Assembly (NCBI GenBank): GCA_947846985.1
Contig: CANTUZ010000001.1
Location: 151,558,447 to 151,622,446, forward strand
DNA from: Fratercula arctica
Lineage: Eukaryota; Chordata; Aves; Charadriiformes; Alcidae
Direction of reading: 5' to 3'
Length of the DNA: 64,000 nt
Positions 10,212 through 22,900 of the stretch are shown piece by piece; position 1 is the first letter of the stretch, and each line of letters opens with the position of its first letter. Made by a program: the position numbers and the translations under genes. The notes beneath the pieces are model-generated. The model was not told the origin of the DNA. It worked only from the letters and a program-made list of their open reading frames with translations, and searched no databases.

Positions 10212-13200
10212 CCCCCAACAACCACACAACCATGTGTTGTTTTGTTTTTCTACAACACAAAGCTATAACAGTATTACCCTCTCTGACCACCCCTGCTTAA
10301 AGGATGCTGGTGATACAATGAATGATGTGTCACCAATCAGAACCAAAGTATTTCACTAGATGTACACAAATTTTGTCCATGTTCTTCCCACATGCTGCCT
10401 AGATTAACTGGGACTCTAAATTTCATAAGCATGAAATGTACACAGGCTATTAAAGAAACAGAAAGTCAAGAGAGGTGAAACAAAAACTTGACTACTGAAA
10501 TTTGAGAGCTGGGCCCAGAAGTGCAAAATAACATTAACTGTAGTTTAGAAAAAATATTTTCTTTAAAATGGCTGGATCAACACTGTATGTTTATGAAAAC
10601 ATCCACAAAACATTAAGAGACAAAGAGAGAGCAGACTTTAATTTTATACCTGAAAGAATGATACATTCAACTGAGAACACTCTCAAAAAAAAAAAATCTA
10701 CCTAGCACACTGAAAACTAGTAGTGATTAACAGAGCAACATCTAATTTTTCTTTGATAGTCTCATTTGACCGAATGTGCCTTAATTCTACAAAAAAAAAA
10801 AAAAAATTGGTCTGAAGAAATTTGTTTGTAGAAAGACTACAGTTTTCACTGGGCTGTAATTCTGGCTCGACTAAAAAGCCTAAGAACTCTACTGTACACT
10901 ATTTGAACAAAGTGAATAAACAGGATTGCTGTTCCGCCAGAATTAGAGCATGATGGAAAACGCTTTGACAGTCTCTGACATTTGGTTCCCACACTGCAGA
11001 AGTCACAAATGATGACGCTTACCAAACAGATGGCGTCCGACAGCAGGATGCTCTGAAATAGCCATCTTAGTTAAAATAATTTATTTAAAGTACCACTGAC
11101 AGTTTCAAAGTGATGAAATGAGAAAGTTTCTCTTGCCGTGTGGATTTCTTAGGTAATATAGAGAAGCAGAAGCGGCAAAATCCTTTGCTTTCTGGAGAAC
11201 AAGCGCATTCACAACAGCCAAGACCTATGCAAGTTTGCACGTGGTGCCTACCAAAACTACGGTGCTCAGTTCAACTAAACCAAAAGAACAAGAACAAGAT
11301 GTTGGGGTTTTTTTCTGGCAAGAGGTCTACTCGTCCACAAATCTTCTAACTTCATCAGAAATGTTCCCGTTGAGGTCAGACCCAGCATTATTCCCCAGGA
11401 CAAAGGGCCAGATGAGAGTGAGACTTGGATTCCAGTCCACTGCCATTACACTCTGATTAAACATCACTTAGTGGCACACCATTCTATACCTCCATTTCTT
11501 CTCATTCTTTTGTCTGCCTGTCCACTTGAACTATAGATTCCCTGGGACAGAGATTTTCCTAAACTGTACAGTTCAGTGCGTGAGAGTATAGGTGAGGATT
11601 TTCAGTACTTTTATAATGCAAAGTAGTTTTTAAGGACTTGAATTAGCTTAAAAAAAAAAAAATTCTTTGAGCCTTACTCAGATGGTAAGTTATTCAGATT
11701 GCAAATTCTTTCCCTTCAAGTTTATCCTTATATTAAACCAATTTTCTCTGGCAAGAACTATATCAATTTTACAGCACTTCATGGAACCCTAGTCACACTG
11801 TACTAATAGAATGACTATGCTCACAGTATAGCCCAACATACTAATGTCCTGCCCAGTTTGTGAGGAGCCAGACAAGACGACCAAAGCAGGAGGATACAAG
11901 CTCATCAGAGTGTTTGACCGGAGCACATTGTCTGCTGACAAAACAATGCAAACTCAACATTATAACCCAGAGTTAAATTTGATGGATTATAAAAGATGTT
12001 TAGGAAGGATCAACTATGAAAACTAAAGAAGAAAGCACACAGCTCCTGGGACATAAATTTTTAATGAAGAATCAAAATTCCATTAAAAAAGTAGATTAAA
12101 CATTCCTTCATTCAGACCATGTCCACATAACTTGCCATCCAGGATTTCTAAAGATAAAGTGGCCTATTTCTATAACCTAGTTTAGACTCAATGAGTTTGT
12201 TCTCTGTTGTTCCAGACTGTATCATAGATTCACACGTCTGACTTTAAATCACAGCATAAATACAATCAGTAAGTAGTCTACAAGGATGACCTTTGTAGCT
12301 CAAGCTATGATATGTTTCTGGGAAGACTAGATAATAAAAATGTAAATAACCTGATCTGGTACAAGGGGCACACCTCCAGATACCTACTGCCACAAACAAC
12401 TTCACAGCACTGTGTGTGAAGACTCACAATTTCAGTTCCAACAGACTGACATGTGAAAAAAATCTTCTTCCATCCCGAATCAGAGCAAAGGACTGAGATT
12501 TCCCAAGACGAAAACGCCCTCCCTCAAAAAGCTTTGCCTATTGACTACTTTGTCTCAATAAGATCAAAGCGAATTATTTGAACTTCACTGTTTTAAATTT
12601 TACAGGGCACTGCTATTTATATGATGAGACATTCTGTTGCCACTTGCAAAAATCAAGATGATATAGTCAAAGGAAAATGCTTTGACCTTTTCCAAGCCCA
12701 AACTTTCATTCAATTCTAATAGGACATTTTGACAAAAATCAATGCATTTTTATGAAGAATTTTGACTTCAGCAAATCAGTATTTTCTACTATGAAAGTTA
12801 CAGGCAGTATTCCACAAAATGCTGGACAAAAGGGCACTCCATCTACCAACACTTAAGCTGACAGAGGTCACTGGGACCACCTCTAGAACGAGCTCCTTTA
12901 TAACACAGAACTAAAGCACAGTAAAGGCTACATCATCACTTCTTTATTTTGACACAGATATTTTTCCACAAGAGTTTTGAGTTCAGCAACCTTTTCATAT
13001 ATAATTTGCCAGTTTGGTTTATTTTGCACTTCATGTCTTCGTGTTGGGTTTAGGAGTAAATGGCTACTAAAGAGGCAGTCATCCTCTTTCTGACCCTGAC
13101 CCCTTAGACCCCAGTCTCATCATCTTGCCATTTTCCTCATGCTGGATCTAGTGGCTGTGAAGCTACACAGGAATCAGTTCAACTGCTGGAAAAAAATATA

Positions 13201-15424
13201 TAAATTTTATCAACTAAATCAGCTAGACAAATTGACTGACCTTGTGACCATGTAACTGCTGGATCTGACACAAGGAGCGGTGGCTTAAAGGTGGGTTCAG
13301 TGGGACCGACACTTTTGGTACCAACTCTGTTAGAGCAGCTTAGCTGATCTGTCAAATCATGCTTTTAGGCTGACGTGCTCTGCTTTGACTTGCTACATAG
13401 AAAAGGGATATTGTCCATCATCGTAGATAAAACAGCAATGAATGTGGCCTAATATTGCACAGTTAAAGAGAAAATTGGGAACTCTGTTTCCTCGCCTGGC
13501 TTCCCAGCCCTTGTAAGTGTGTGTGCTCAGTGTCCTGGGGAGAGAAAGGGCCCCTGCTCGCTGAAGCGGAGGCAGCAGTGCTTTCCTGGCAGATGCAGCC
13601 TGCCTCACAGGGGACACATGAACTCAATACGCTCTCCCAGATGGAGACCTCCCATTTGATTGCTCCTGATCCATTACCACCTTAATAGCAAACAAAAATA
13701 ATTTCAGTATAGCAAACATTCCTTGCATATGAAACAAAAACCACACACAATCCCCCCTGAAGTGAAAGAGAAATCAGAATTCAAGAACTAGGAGTCTGGG
13801 AATGATGCAGTTACATGTACGTGATCATAACTTGCTGTGCACATTTCACTAATTCAACTAGGTTTCTTCTCTTAAGTGCCCCAGCGTGGTTAAATGACAG
13901 AGCAAGTGTTACCATTTTTCTAAAGCCCTTAGTATCTCCATACCTCACTGTTCTTCAAGCTGCAGTCAGCATGGTTTCAAAAGCAATGCAGACAAACCTG
14001 GGTAATTCAATTTGCTGTGTCAAGCAGCCATAGATACTCAGCCAAACACACACACCAGCCAACCCAACTTTCTAGTTCAAAGGAGTTGTAACTCCAATTG
14101 TAACGGGAGGAATGGAGCTCTCCTCCACTCCTGCCATGACTGACGTTCTGCAAAAAATTATGTAAGACAGATTTCTAAAATAAGCCAGTAGGAAATCTTT
14201 CCCTTTGTTTCCCCCTTTCCCTCTCCAGTGAGAGAGATGAATCTTCTTACAAATACACATTTGGGTGATAAACTTGATTGGTATAAAATCAGTGCTCATC
14301 AATCTAAATTTAATTAAGCATATTTGTAAGCAAAAATAATTAGCTTTAACCCTTTTCTTTATGAGGTCACTATTGAGAAGAAACAAGTTTACATGTCTTA
14401 TTTTCCCCAAATGTCTTTCTCTCATGTATGGCTTGTCTTTTGCCCTTAATTCCAAAATTCCAGAGTTTGCAGTGCTCACGTTGCACACAGTAGCAGTATC
14501 CCAAACGTTCTTCTGTTGATACGTATTCTCAATTTTAAATCCACCTTAGCACACTTTAATTTGTGAATATTCTTCATGTAGAGGTCATCTTTTCTTTAAT
14601 TATTACAAATGTAATACGTGGGCATAAAACAAAACATCACAGAGATAGAATTACTTCAAAAAACTTGAAGATATGTAGGTTCCAACTTTCAGAACTTTTT
14701 TTGGGTGTTCAACTTTTAGGCCTAGGTTCATCACACACTCTAGTTTTTTCTGCCATTCTCCTTTCCCCCACCGTGCTTTCCAACATCCCTGCATTAGTTG
14801 CCCACTCCTGTACTCTCTGCTGAGCTTTTGAGATTGTTGTTACCATCACCTGAAAGACCATCTGTATGCAGAAGCAGAATAACAACATTTATTTTCATGA
14901 AGGAGCAACGTCCAGATGCTATCAACTGAGACGATGATTCCCTGTGTTCTCATGAACCATTATTTTGGCTGACAACAGCTTAACTTCAGTCCTTTTGACA
15001 GCAATGGGAAAAAAAAAATACCTATTTTCAAGGGTACCTTCTGTAATATCACTGAATCCTCTATACCACTGAAAAAGAAAAATAGAGATGGCCAATATTT
15101 TGAAATTCAACAGACCTTTTTTCTCTTTAGATCTCTCTGGAAAGAACATTAGTTCTCAAACCTTGATGAAATAGAAACAGCAAAGTAGTACTACTGATCC
15201 TGAACACATTGCTTCAAGTGTCATCCACACACCAATTTTCAGCAATTTAAGTATGCACAGAGCTTTCACTCATCACTATTTAACTGGAACTAAAACTCCC
15301 AATGCCTCTACATGTTTTTATACGACTAATGGTATACCCATACCCCTATAAAATCCTCCTAGCTGGCCTAACCCTTCTTCCACCTGTTGTATTGGAAGGC
15401 AGGAGGAGGATGTGTTTGGTTTGG

Positions 15425-15469
15425 TGGGGTTTGGGGGGAGGAGTGTGCAGGGGTGTTGTTGGGTGGGGA
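15425..15469 (+). repeat. G-rich block with G-quadruplex pattern
   Basis: Five G-runs of 3-6 bases within 45 bp: gtggggtttggggggagg, then gcaggggtgt, then tgggtgggga. One loop is about 11 nt, so the motif is slightly looser than the standard quadruplex rule. The transcribed strand of DGKI would carry the C-rich version in RNA. Confidence 0.6.
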
Positions 15470-15551
15470 TTTTTTGTTTTAATATTTGAGTTTTGCCTGG
15501 AGATCCTTATGCATCCATGCAGGCCTTCTGATGCTTTTGCTTGACATACTG

Positions 15552-16325
15552 CATGTGAGGATGGACTGTTCTTGAGCATTGAGGAGGTCATCTTTGAATA
15601 TCAACTAGTTTTCCTGGACCCCTTTTCTCTTCAGAGTCATATCACATGTTACTCTTCCAAACAGCTCCTGGAACAGGTCAAAGTCTGCTCTCTTGAAGTT
15701 GAGGGCTATGATCCTGCTATTTGCCTTGTTCCCTCTTTTCAGGATCCTGAACTCCACCATCTCATCATTACTGCAGGCAACACTGCCCTGACCTTCACAT
15801 TGCCCACCAGTTCTTCTTTGTTTGTAAGTATGAGATCCAGCAGATCACCTCTCCTCGTCAGCTCCTCAGTCACTTGCGTCAGGAAGTTCTCATCAATGCA
15901 TTCCAGAAACCTCCTGGAACGCTTGTGCCCTGTTGTTCCTTCAGCAGGTATCAGGATGGCTCATGTTGTCCACATGAGTACCAGGGCCTGCAAACATGAG
16001 TCTTTTTCCAGTTGTCTGAAGAAGGCCTTATCTTCCACCTCCTCCTGAACAAAGCATCTGTAGCAGACACCCACAAAAATGTTGCCTATGTTGGTTTGCC
16101 GTCTGATCTTGATCCATAAGCTCTTCGCTTGCTCATCATCCATTCCACAGTGAAGCTTTGAGCATTCCCATTTCTCTCACATATGAAGGACAATTCCCCA
16201 TCCTCACCATCCTGGCTTTGTCCTTCCTAAAAAGTCCATATCTATTGCGCCACTCCAGTCATGTGTGCTATTGCACTATGTCTGTGATCCCAGTGAGATC
16301 ACAGCCCTGCAATCTTCTGATATTT
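15552..16325 (-). mobile_element. CR1 LINE fragment, ORF2 endonuclease region
   Basis: Read on the minus strand, the block is homologous to the 5' half of CR1 ORF2, the apurinic-type endonuclease. The frame at 15,961-16,143 gives MDDEQAKSLWIKIRRQT, then VGVCYRC and EEVEDKAFFRQLEKD and QALVLM. This matches the CR1 pattern SLWVRIKGQT...VGVYYRP...EEVDEAFYRQLE...QALVLMGDFN. Further plus-strand text (aggatcctgaactccaccat; ctcctcgtcagctcctcagt) is the antisense of the downstream endonuclease codons. Stops and frameshifts break it. It lacks both element ends, so it is a truncated or deleted old copy. Confidence 0.88.
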
Positions 16326-17419
16326 AGTAGAAAGTATAAAGAAAAACTTTTTCCTGCATTTTAGAATATCCTATGGAAGTGAATAGACCCTCTCAACCAA
16401 CTAGTTTTAGAGAAGCAGGTAAAAGTAAAACCTACAAAACTGGTATCACATATTGCCAAATGCCAGTTTTCAACTTCTACTCAAATACATAGTTTTCTAT
16501 TCCTGTTGAGATCTATAAGATTTTTTTGTGTGTGTCTTTAGTACATATAAATTATGGTATAAGGTTATAATGTTTCTCCTGTGAAGAACATTCATCTTGC
16601 ACCCAGACAACTCTGTGCATTCACAGAACACAAAGCACAGATCAGTTTCAAGTTTTTTCATTGAACTCCAAGAATGGAAGCTGCGTGTCTTCAAATGCCT
16701 CTTAATGGACATAACTAGAATTCTAAGGCATGTGGTCATGGGCCATAAATGCCTACTAATGAGAAGGTAAGAAACTGGCATCAACAGTCAAATGCATGAT
16801 AGACAAATAAAATAATGAGACAATTTTGGCTGGTGGGAAACTCAACACACTAATATCCTAGGTGGCTGTCAAGATTTTTGTGGGCACCAAAGAAATCAAG
16901 AGCTAAAAGGCAGTACTTAAAAGAAAATTGCAGGATGACTTTGCACAAAAGCTTATAGTTATTTTCCTTGGGAGCAAATGGCAGTATGAAAATATACAAC
17001 AGCCCAGATCCATAATGCTACATAGGCACTGTATGAGGTGGCTCAGTCTGTACCTACTTGAGAATCTGGGCCAGAATTGCTTACATTATCATTTAACTTG
17101 TGGGAGTGATGGCTAAAATGGGGGAGGGTGGGAGAAGAGGCTATGCATAAACATATCACAAGGACAGGCAGTTAAGATGGTTCCTTTTTGGTAAGGCATA
17201 TTCTGCATTGCCCTCTGGCTATAACATCACCTATTCCAGAGAATGTATACTGTATGGCCCTGCTGTGAGAAGATAGCATTACACTAGACAAAGCTACAAG
17301 TTAACTTGAATTAGGTGTAGCAAATGTGATGAAACTGGGCATTTGTAAGTATGTGAGAGGAAAGAAACCTCAGGGATGACAGGCAATAGCAACAACAATA
17401 AAGCAATACTGTTTCTTAT

Positions 17420-17585
17420 GTAAAGGGTCTTAAGAGACATCAGAATCATCAGCTCCATTTTACAGCTAGAGACGTTAATGTATTGAGTGGCAAAACAATT
17501 TATCTGAGCCCACTCACAAGGTAAGTGGCAGAGCAGGGAATGGAAATCCCACTCCCTGAATCAGTGTCCTGTTCACAAGATCAGC
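17420..17585 (+). mobile_element. MIR-like ancient SINE relic
   Basis: Plus-strand sequence follows the MIR body: ctccattttacagctagaga, then a degraded 'gttaagtaacttgcccaaggtcac' block, then ggtaagtggcagagcaggga and tcccactccctgaatcagtg. The order and spacing fit MIR; divergence is high, as expected for an element older than birds. Confidence 0.6.
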
Positions 17586-19049
17586 TGATAATGGCAAATC
17601 ACCTTCAAGGACTTACCAAAAATGGAGACTATAGCCAGGGAATTCTTTACAGTTATTACTGTGAAGATAACAAGGAGGAAACATTTTCTACTGCAAAGTC
17701 AAGTGACAGCTTATGTTCATGTCACTTAGACTTTGGAAAGATCTCCCATCATGAGTCCTCTGAGAATCATCCTCAGAAATACCGAAGAGCAGGATGATAT
17801 AGATGGGGATGCAACACACACTGACTAACGCTGCCTTCCAGTGTTTAAATACAAAGACTTTCTGTTTGGCTCCAATACATCTTAATCCAAATATCTTTTC
17901 ACTCTACCAAATACACTTGGGGTATTAAATATTAGTGTTTAGAGCTTAACTTTTATTTTTTTTTAATTGACATTCACTACCCATGATAAACTTTGGCCCA
18001 TTTCAGCTTCTTCACACCTCCACATCACCTCCTTATTATCTCTTTTACTTATACTGTGCTGCAGATCTGAGAAATGCCTTTCTCCCCCACATTCACCAGT
18101 TACTACAGCTGGTCAGTTCAGGCTCCTTCCAGCCACAGATGTTTTGCACTCACTATCATGCCCTTTTTCCCACATGCCAGGAGGTTGCCTCCCTTCTCCA
18201 ATCAAAGTGTGATGTAAAGCAGCAACACCCATCTGAGAGGCTGGAACAGTTGAGAAATTGATCAAAAACCTAAACCATAAGGCAGGAAGTGCAACAACAC
18301 CCCATGCACACAATCAAAACCCACAATATTGAATCAAAATTCAATAACTTATACCAAGTCTTGCAGCATTTATGTGTTGGGATCGCATGAGGAACCACCT
18401 GGTAAAACAAGTAGCAGACAATCAATTTTGAAGAAGGTTAAGTTGTGGTTGTTGGGCTTGGGACTTAGGTTTTTTGTTTTGGGGCTTTGTTCCTGTTCTT
18501 ACCTAAGTATAATTTTGAAAGGTGTTTAATTTAGCTTGTTCCTAACCCCTCACATAGGTGACCGATTCTTCAGATTTCTACTAAACAGCATTGATGACTC
18601 TAAGCAGGAACGTGTTTTAATACCTTGCTGAATCAGGACCTGGGTTTCCTGGAGCAAAAGATCAAGGTATTCTCCAAAGCTCTTCCAAGAGGATTACATG
18701 TAAATTTTCAAACTCATTTTAGCACTCTGTGTTAACGTACAGTACTGTACAAGTCCATAGTGAACATAATCCAGCTTCCTGCAGCACAGCCTGTAAAATT
18801 TCATCCCCTTAAACTTTAAATGTAACAGCTAGGGTTGAAGCTGAGCACACCATCTAAGAAAGCCATTCAGTCATGGCACAGAGAACGGAGATAAAACGTA
18901 AGCCATATTCATCAAAACGTAAGTTATCTTTACCTAAAAGCCACTTGGGTGGCTGGTGCCTTGATACTGCAATGTACTGAGTTCTTTACCTACAGCCAAG
19001 TGTAAGATTTATTGCACGCTTTGCTTTAAATGGGACATTTGTGTGACCT

Positions 19050-19366
19050 GCTGGCTTAAGGCTCGACTTCTTAGTACGTACCAGTGCATAATCACACATA
19101 AGGTGCATAGGAAAGGTTCAAAGCTGCGTCAGGGGAGGTTCAGAGTTGACATTAGGAAACATTTCTTTACCGAGAGGTTAGTCAAACACTGGAACAGGCT
19201 TCCTAAAGAGGTGGTCAATGCCCTAAGCCTGTCAGTGTTTAAGAGGCATTTGGACAATGCCCTTAAAAACATGCTTTAACTTTTGGTCAGCCCTGAAGTG
19301 GTCAAGCAGTTGGGCTAGATGATCATTGTAGGTCCCTTCCAACTGAAATATTCTATTTTATTCCAA
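19050..19366 (+). mobile_element. CR1 LINE 3' end, second subfamily
   Basis: Plus-strand CR1 tail. The ORF2 C-terminus reads FRVDIRKHFFTERLVKHW then NRLPKEVVNALSLSVF and stops at 19,279. The 3' UTR contains gttgggctagatgatcattg then taggtcccttccaac, ending attctattttatt. It differs from the copy at 2.6 kb in both the coding tail and the UTR, so it is a different and apparently older CR1 subfamily. It lies about 520 bp from exon 2. Confidence 0.92.
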
Positions 19367-19884
19367 ACTGTCCCCTTATGAACTAGCCCAGAAACATACA
19401 AGAAGCAAGATGGGAGGGATGGAAACATATGTTCTCTGTGTCTACATGCCAGCTTGGGCTCAGAAGAAATCTAGCCATACCTACAAAGCACCATGACCAA
19501 AGGTTTCTACTACCTACTCTACAGACCCAGCCAACTCAACATGTGTCTTTAGCCTGACATTTTGGTCCATCAAGCAGAGGTACAAAACCCTGCTGTGCTA
19601 AAATCAGGTCACCTTTGAATGGCAGACCTTGTCAAGAAGGCAGTGAGCAAACGTAGCCAGACAGTTCCCAAGCTGGAAAATCTGAACAGCTCTGTCCTGT
19701 GATGCTCAAGTCTCCACAATTTTCATGTCTCCGCCTTGTGCTTCATTTCATAATAGGAGCATGTTCCTAATGACCAGCACTAATTCTGATAGGAATGCAA
19801 TGTCTTATGTTGATTTAAGGATGGAGAGAGCACTAGCCAGAGATACTGCTCAAATTAGCTGCCAAAAAAACCCCAAACACCTAC

Positions 19885-19993
19885 AGTCCACTCTAAGGCC
19901 GCCCTTGGTTCCTTCACAGGTCCATTGGAGACTGCAATGTTGAGGGAATGCACAGGAGCCAAGTGCTGGAGGCCTGACCTGGAGATTGCTTTC
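19885..19993 (-). CDS. DGKI: DGKI coding exon 2: N-terminal region before first C1 domain
   Basis: 109 bp. The first base completes a codon split in intron 1 (phase 2), followed by 36 codons beginning KAISRSGLQHLAP, then NGPVKEPRAALEWT at the end. This aligns residue by residue with the mammalian iota segment KAISRAGLQHLAP...NGPAKEPRATLDWS as I remember it. The acceptor reads (T)15-cttttcaatttgcag, and the donor is ACT|gtaggt followed by a G-run. The segment is outside the catalytic and C1 folds and is the least conserved of the five exons: changes cluster at PVHSLNIAVS, and the end reads EWT where mammals have DWS. No in-frame stop. Other open frames over the same bases are shadows. Exon 3 lies 9.8 kb downstream in transcription. 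Confidence 0.9.
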
Positions 19994-22900
19994 CTGCAAA
20001 TTGAAAAGAAAAAAAAAAAAAAACAAACACAAATAAATGGAGTGTATATCCAATATAATTACCCAATACAATTATCCATCCCACCCTTCTCCAGAAATCA
20101 GAAGAGGCAGTACAGCATCTAATTTTAACTTGGGCGAAATGGCTCTTGAATGCCATCTCCTACTAAAGCAGTTTAGGAAAAGAATAAAGTAATCTGATCA
20201 CTGAAAATTACTGTTTAATGAAGATCAGTTACTCATCTGGCACTAAGCTGAAATATCAAACCCAGTGGACTACATATGGTTCTGTTTGCCAGTTTCATTG
20301 GAGCCCTCATTCATTACACTATTCCCTACATACCAGCTGAACCCACTGAATCAATGTATCCATGATTCCAAACAGCCTTTATTGGAGCAATGAAATGTGA
20401 GTTTATACAAAGAGCACAACATATGTTGCTTTTACTTAGTTTATAGGTTGGGAGAAGTCATCCATTCGGCATCAGACTACGTAAAACAAGACATGGGGAC
20501 ACCCCTTAGGAAGGAGAGTTATACACTACTACCTTTTTTGATCATATCAGCATCCCTCAAGGTATTACAGCTTCTTTTCACATATATTTCAATTCTATCT
20601 TTTTGGTGCAAAGTCATTCTTACAGCTCTTGGAGCACAGATATACCCTCCTTCAGAAGTCACAGATGGTGACCAGAAACCCTCCTGGAGCTCCACAAGCG
20701 CTGAGAGCGTTACATCTCCACTGCCTGTTTCCCCAGTGGCATCCAGCCCTACCAGATCAGCCTCGAAACGTGAGCCATCAGGTGGAAGGAAGCAGAGTAC
20801 ACTGCTGATACAGAGCTCAGCTGCACTTGGACAGTAGGTTTCACAAAGCTTCATAACATTACTGCCTTGTATAACTTAGCACCTGATGGTGATGGCCAAA
20901 ACAAGCTCACAGCTTCAGCTGCAATGATTCAGAAGGGGACAAAAACATCTCAAGGAGAGATGTCCTTTTGTAAGCCAAATACACTCATCCCCCACAAAGT
21001 GAAATGACAGTCTGTTTGTGTAAAGTGCATTTTTGTGATACCACTCCCACAGTGCAACAGCTATTTATAGCATCTCCTAATCTTACCACTGTCCCAAGGC
21101 AATAAAGGTCAATTGAGCCAGTGATGACAATCCAGGTCAGCCATATGCTAAATAAATCTTTTCATTGTCCTGAAAATATACAGTGCAATATATATCCCAC
21201 AGTAGAGGAGCTTGGAAACCTCACTGCTCACAGTGTACGTCCAGAAAAATTGAGTGGGATGAACCAGAATCTCTTAAATTCCCTTTCCTGTGGGTAGCAT
21301 GAACAACTCAGAACATTAACATGAGCCTCTGATCATCTAATGCCACCCTTCTACTTAACAACATGGACAAGATACTGACATTAAGGGTTTTCTTCCAAAA
21401 TATTTTGCATTTGATGAAAACCCTTTAGAGGGAAGGAGCCCAGGAAAAGACTTTCACTACCTGGCAATGTATGAGGAGAGAACAATTTAGCAAGAAAGAT
21501 TTTATGCCATATGTGTCAGTACAACATAAACTACGTGTTTTCTTAATGACTGGATTAAGGCCTTAAAGAAATAAGCCACAAAATTAATATTACTTTTTAA
21601 AATATATTTTTCCAGAAAACTGTCCAATATTTGGCCACCCCCTTCCATGCTGTTTTGGGCATCAATTCGGTTATTAGGGCTTCCTAGACACAGGAGTACA
21701 TTGTGTCTATTCAATGGTTTATAACACGGTAATTTGTTTTGGTGGAAATGGGGCAGTATCACATTTTCCACCCTGCACCACTGACAGTGATAAAGCAAGC
21801 TTACTTAATCCTTCCCTCGCAACAAAGGAAGGTAGCACCCACTTTGTGTAAAGTACTACTTAAGCAAAGGTGGCTGAACAATAAAGCGCTAGCAGTTAAT
21901 TGTTATTTGATGAAAAATGCCAACATTTTCAGACAACACAGCTTACAGCCTATTACTTGTCAAGCAATACAGCCCGTAAAGTTGTATGCATCCACTAAGC
22001 AAATTTACTAAAGCAAAGTCTGCGATGAATATTCCTAGAAGCAAATTTATCTGACCAGTCTGAGGATAAGACTTCCAGTTGTAAGGCAAATTCAGCAGAG
22101 ACTTAAAATGTAAATATGCCTCATGAACGGCTACAGACATCTCAGCGTCAAGCCTTGGATACTGTTTCAAGTCAGAATTAGGGATGTGCAAGCCTCCTGC
22201 AGCAGAACCCGAGACTTGGCTCACGTTCCTTTAAAAGCAAGCTGAGGCTGATGAGCCTTTTGGGGGAGACTTGGCACAGATTTGTGCCAACAGCCTGCCC
22301 TTCTTCTGCATGCCAAGCTGGATTTGTCTGGAAAGCACACAAACACACACATGACAATAATGCCTTTTTTTTTTTTTTTTTAAACACATTTGTTTTAATA
22401 TAAAAGCCTTAAAACAATCTCAGGGATTGCAAATTTGCATGGACCAGCCAGAAGTGACCCTCAGGCCTAGGGGCAGGCTAAAAATGCCTACTTTTACTCA
22501 GCTTCTTATCAAAACTTTATCTCAGAGCAGAGAGAGGGACAGAGTGTCAAAACACACTGTGTGCACCAGAGGCCCTTCCCATTAAAAAAAAAAAAAAGGG
22601 GGGAGGGGGGAGGTCAGGCTAAAGAGCGAACTCATGGCCTTCTAATAAGTATAAGGCAGACAAGAGAGGGGAAAATAGAGGGAAAGGGAAGGCAACACAA
22701 ATCTGATAACAGAACAGATGCTGAGTATCCAGGTGACCATATCCCATGTTACTTTAAGTAGCAGATTACACCACCTGGCACTTTTCCAATAGCAAGGTGA
22801 CACGACTGGGTTTTAGTTATCTTTCCCAGCAATTTCATCTCCACTGTGCTGAGTGCATGAATGAAAACACAGGCTCGACAGTCAGCCTTTCCCATAGAAA

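Larger units (their letters stand above)
10101..19884 (-). other. DGKI: DGKI intron 2 (9,784 bp)
   Basis: Intron between exons 2 and 3. It holds a T17/(TG)8 tract near its 3' end (10,149-10,211 on the plus strand), a G-rich block at 15,425-15,469, a CR1 endonuclease fragment at about 15,552-16,325, a MIR-like relic at about 17,420-17,585 and a CR1 3' end at about 19,050-19,366. Stretches 10,250-15,380 and 17,600-19,040 show no recognisable gene or repeat. Confidence 0.85.

Noticed and set aside
15572..16048. 158-codon plus-strand open frame
   Set aside because: Antisense of the CR1 endonuclease fragment; the real homology is on the minus strand.
19850..20156. Minus-strand frames of 73 and 80 codons over exon 2
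   Set aside because: They are in the wrong frames; the DGKI frame is the third one and is bounded by splice sites.
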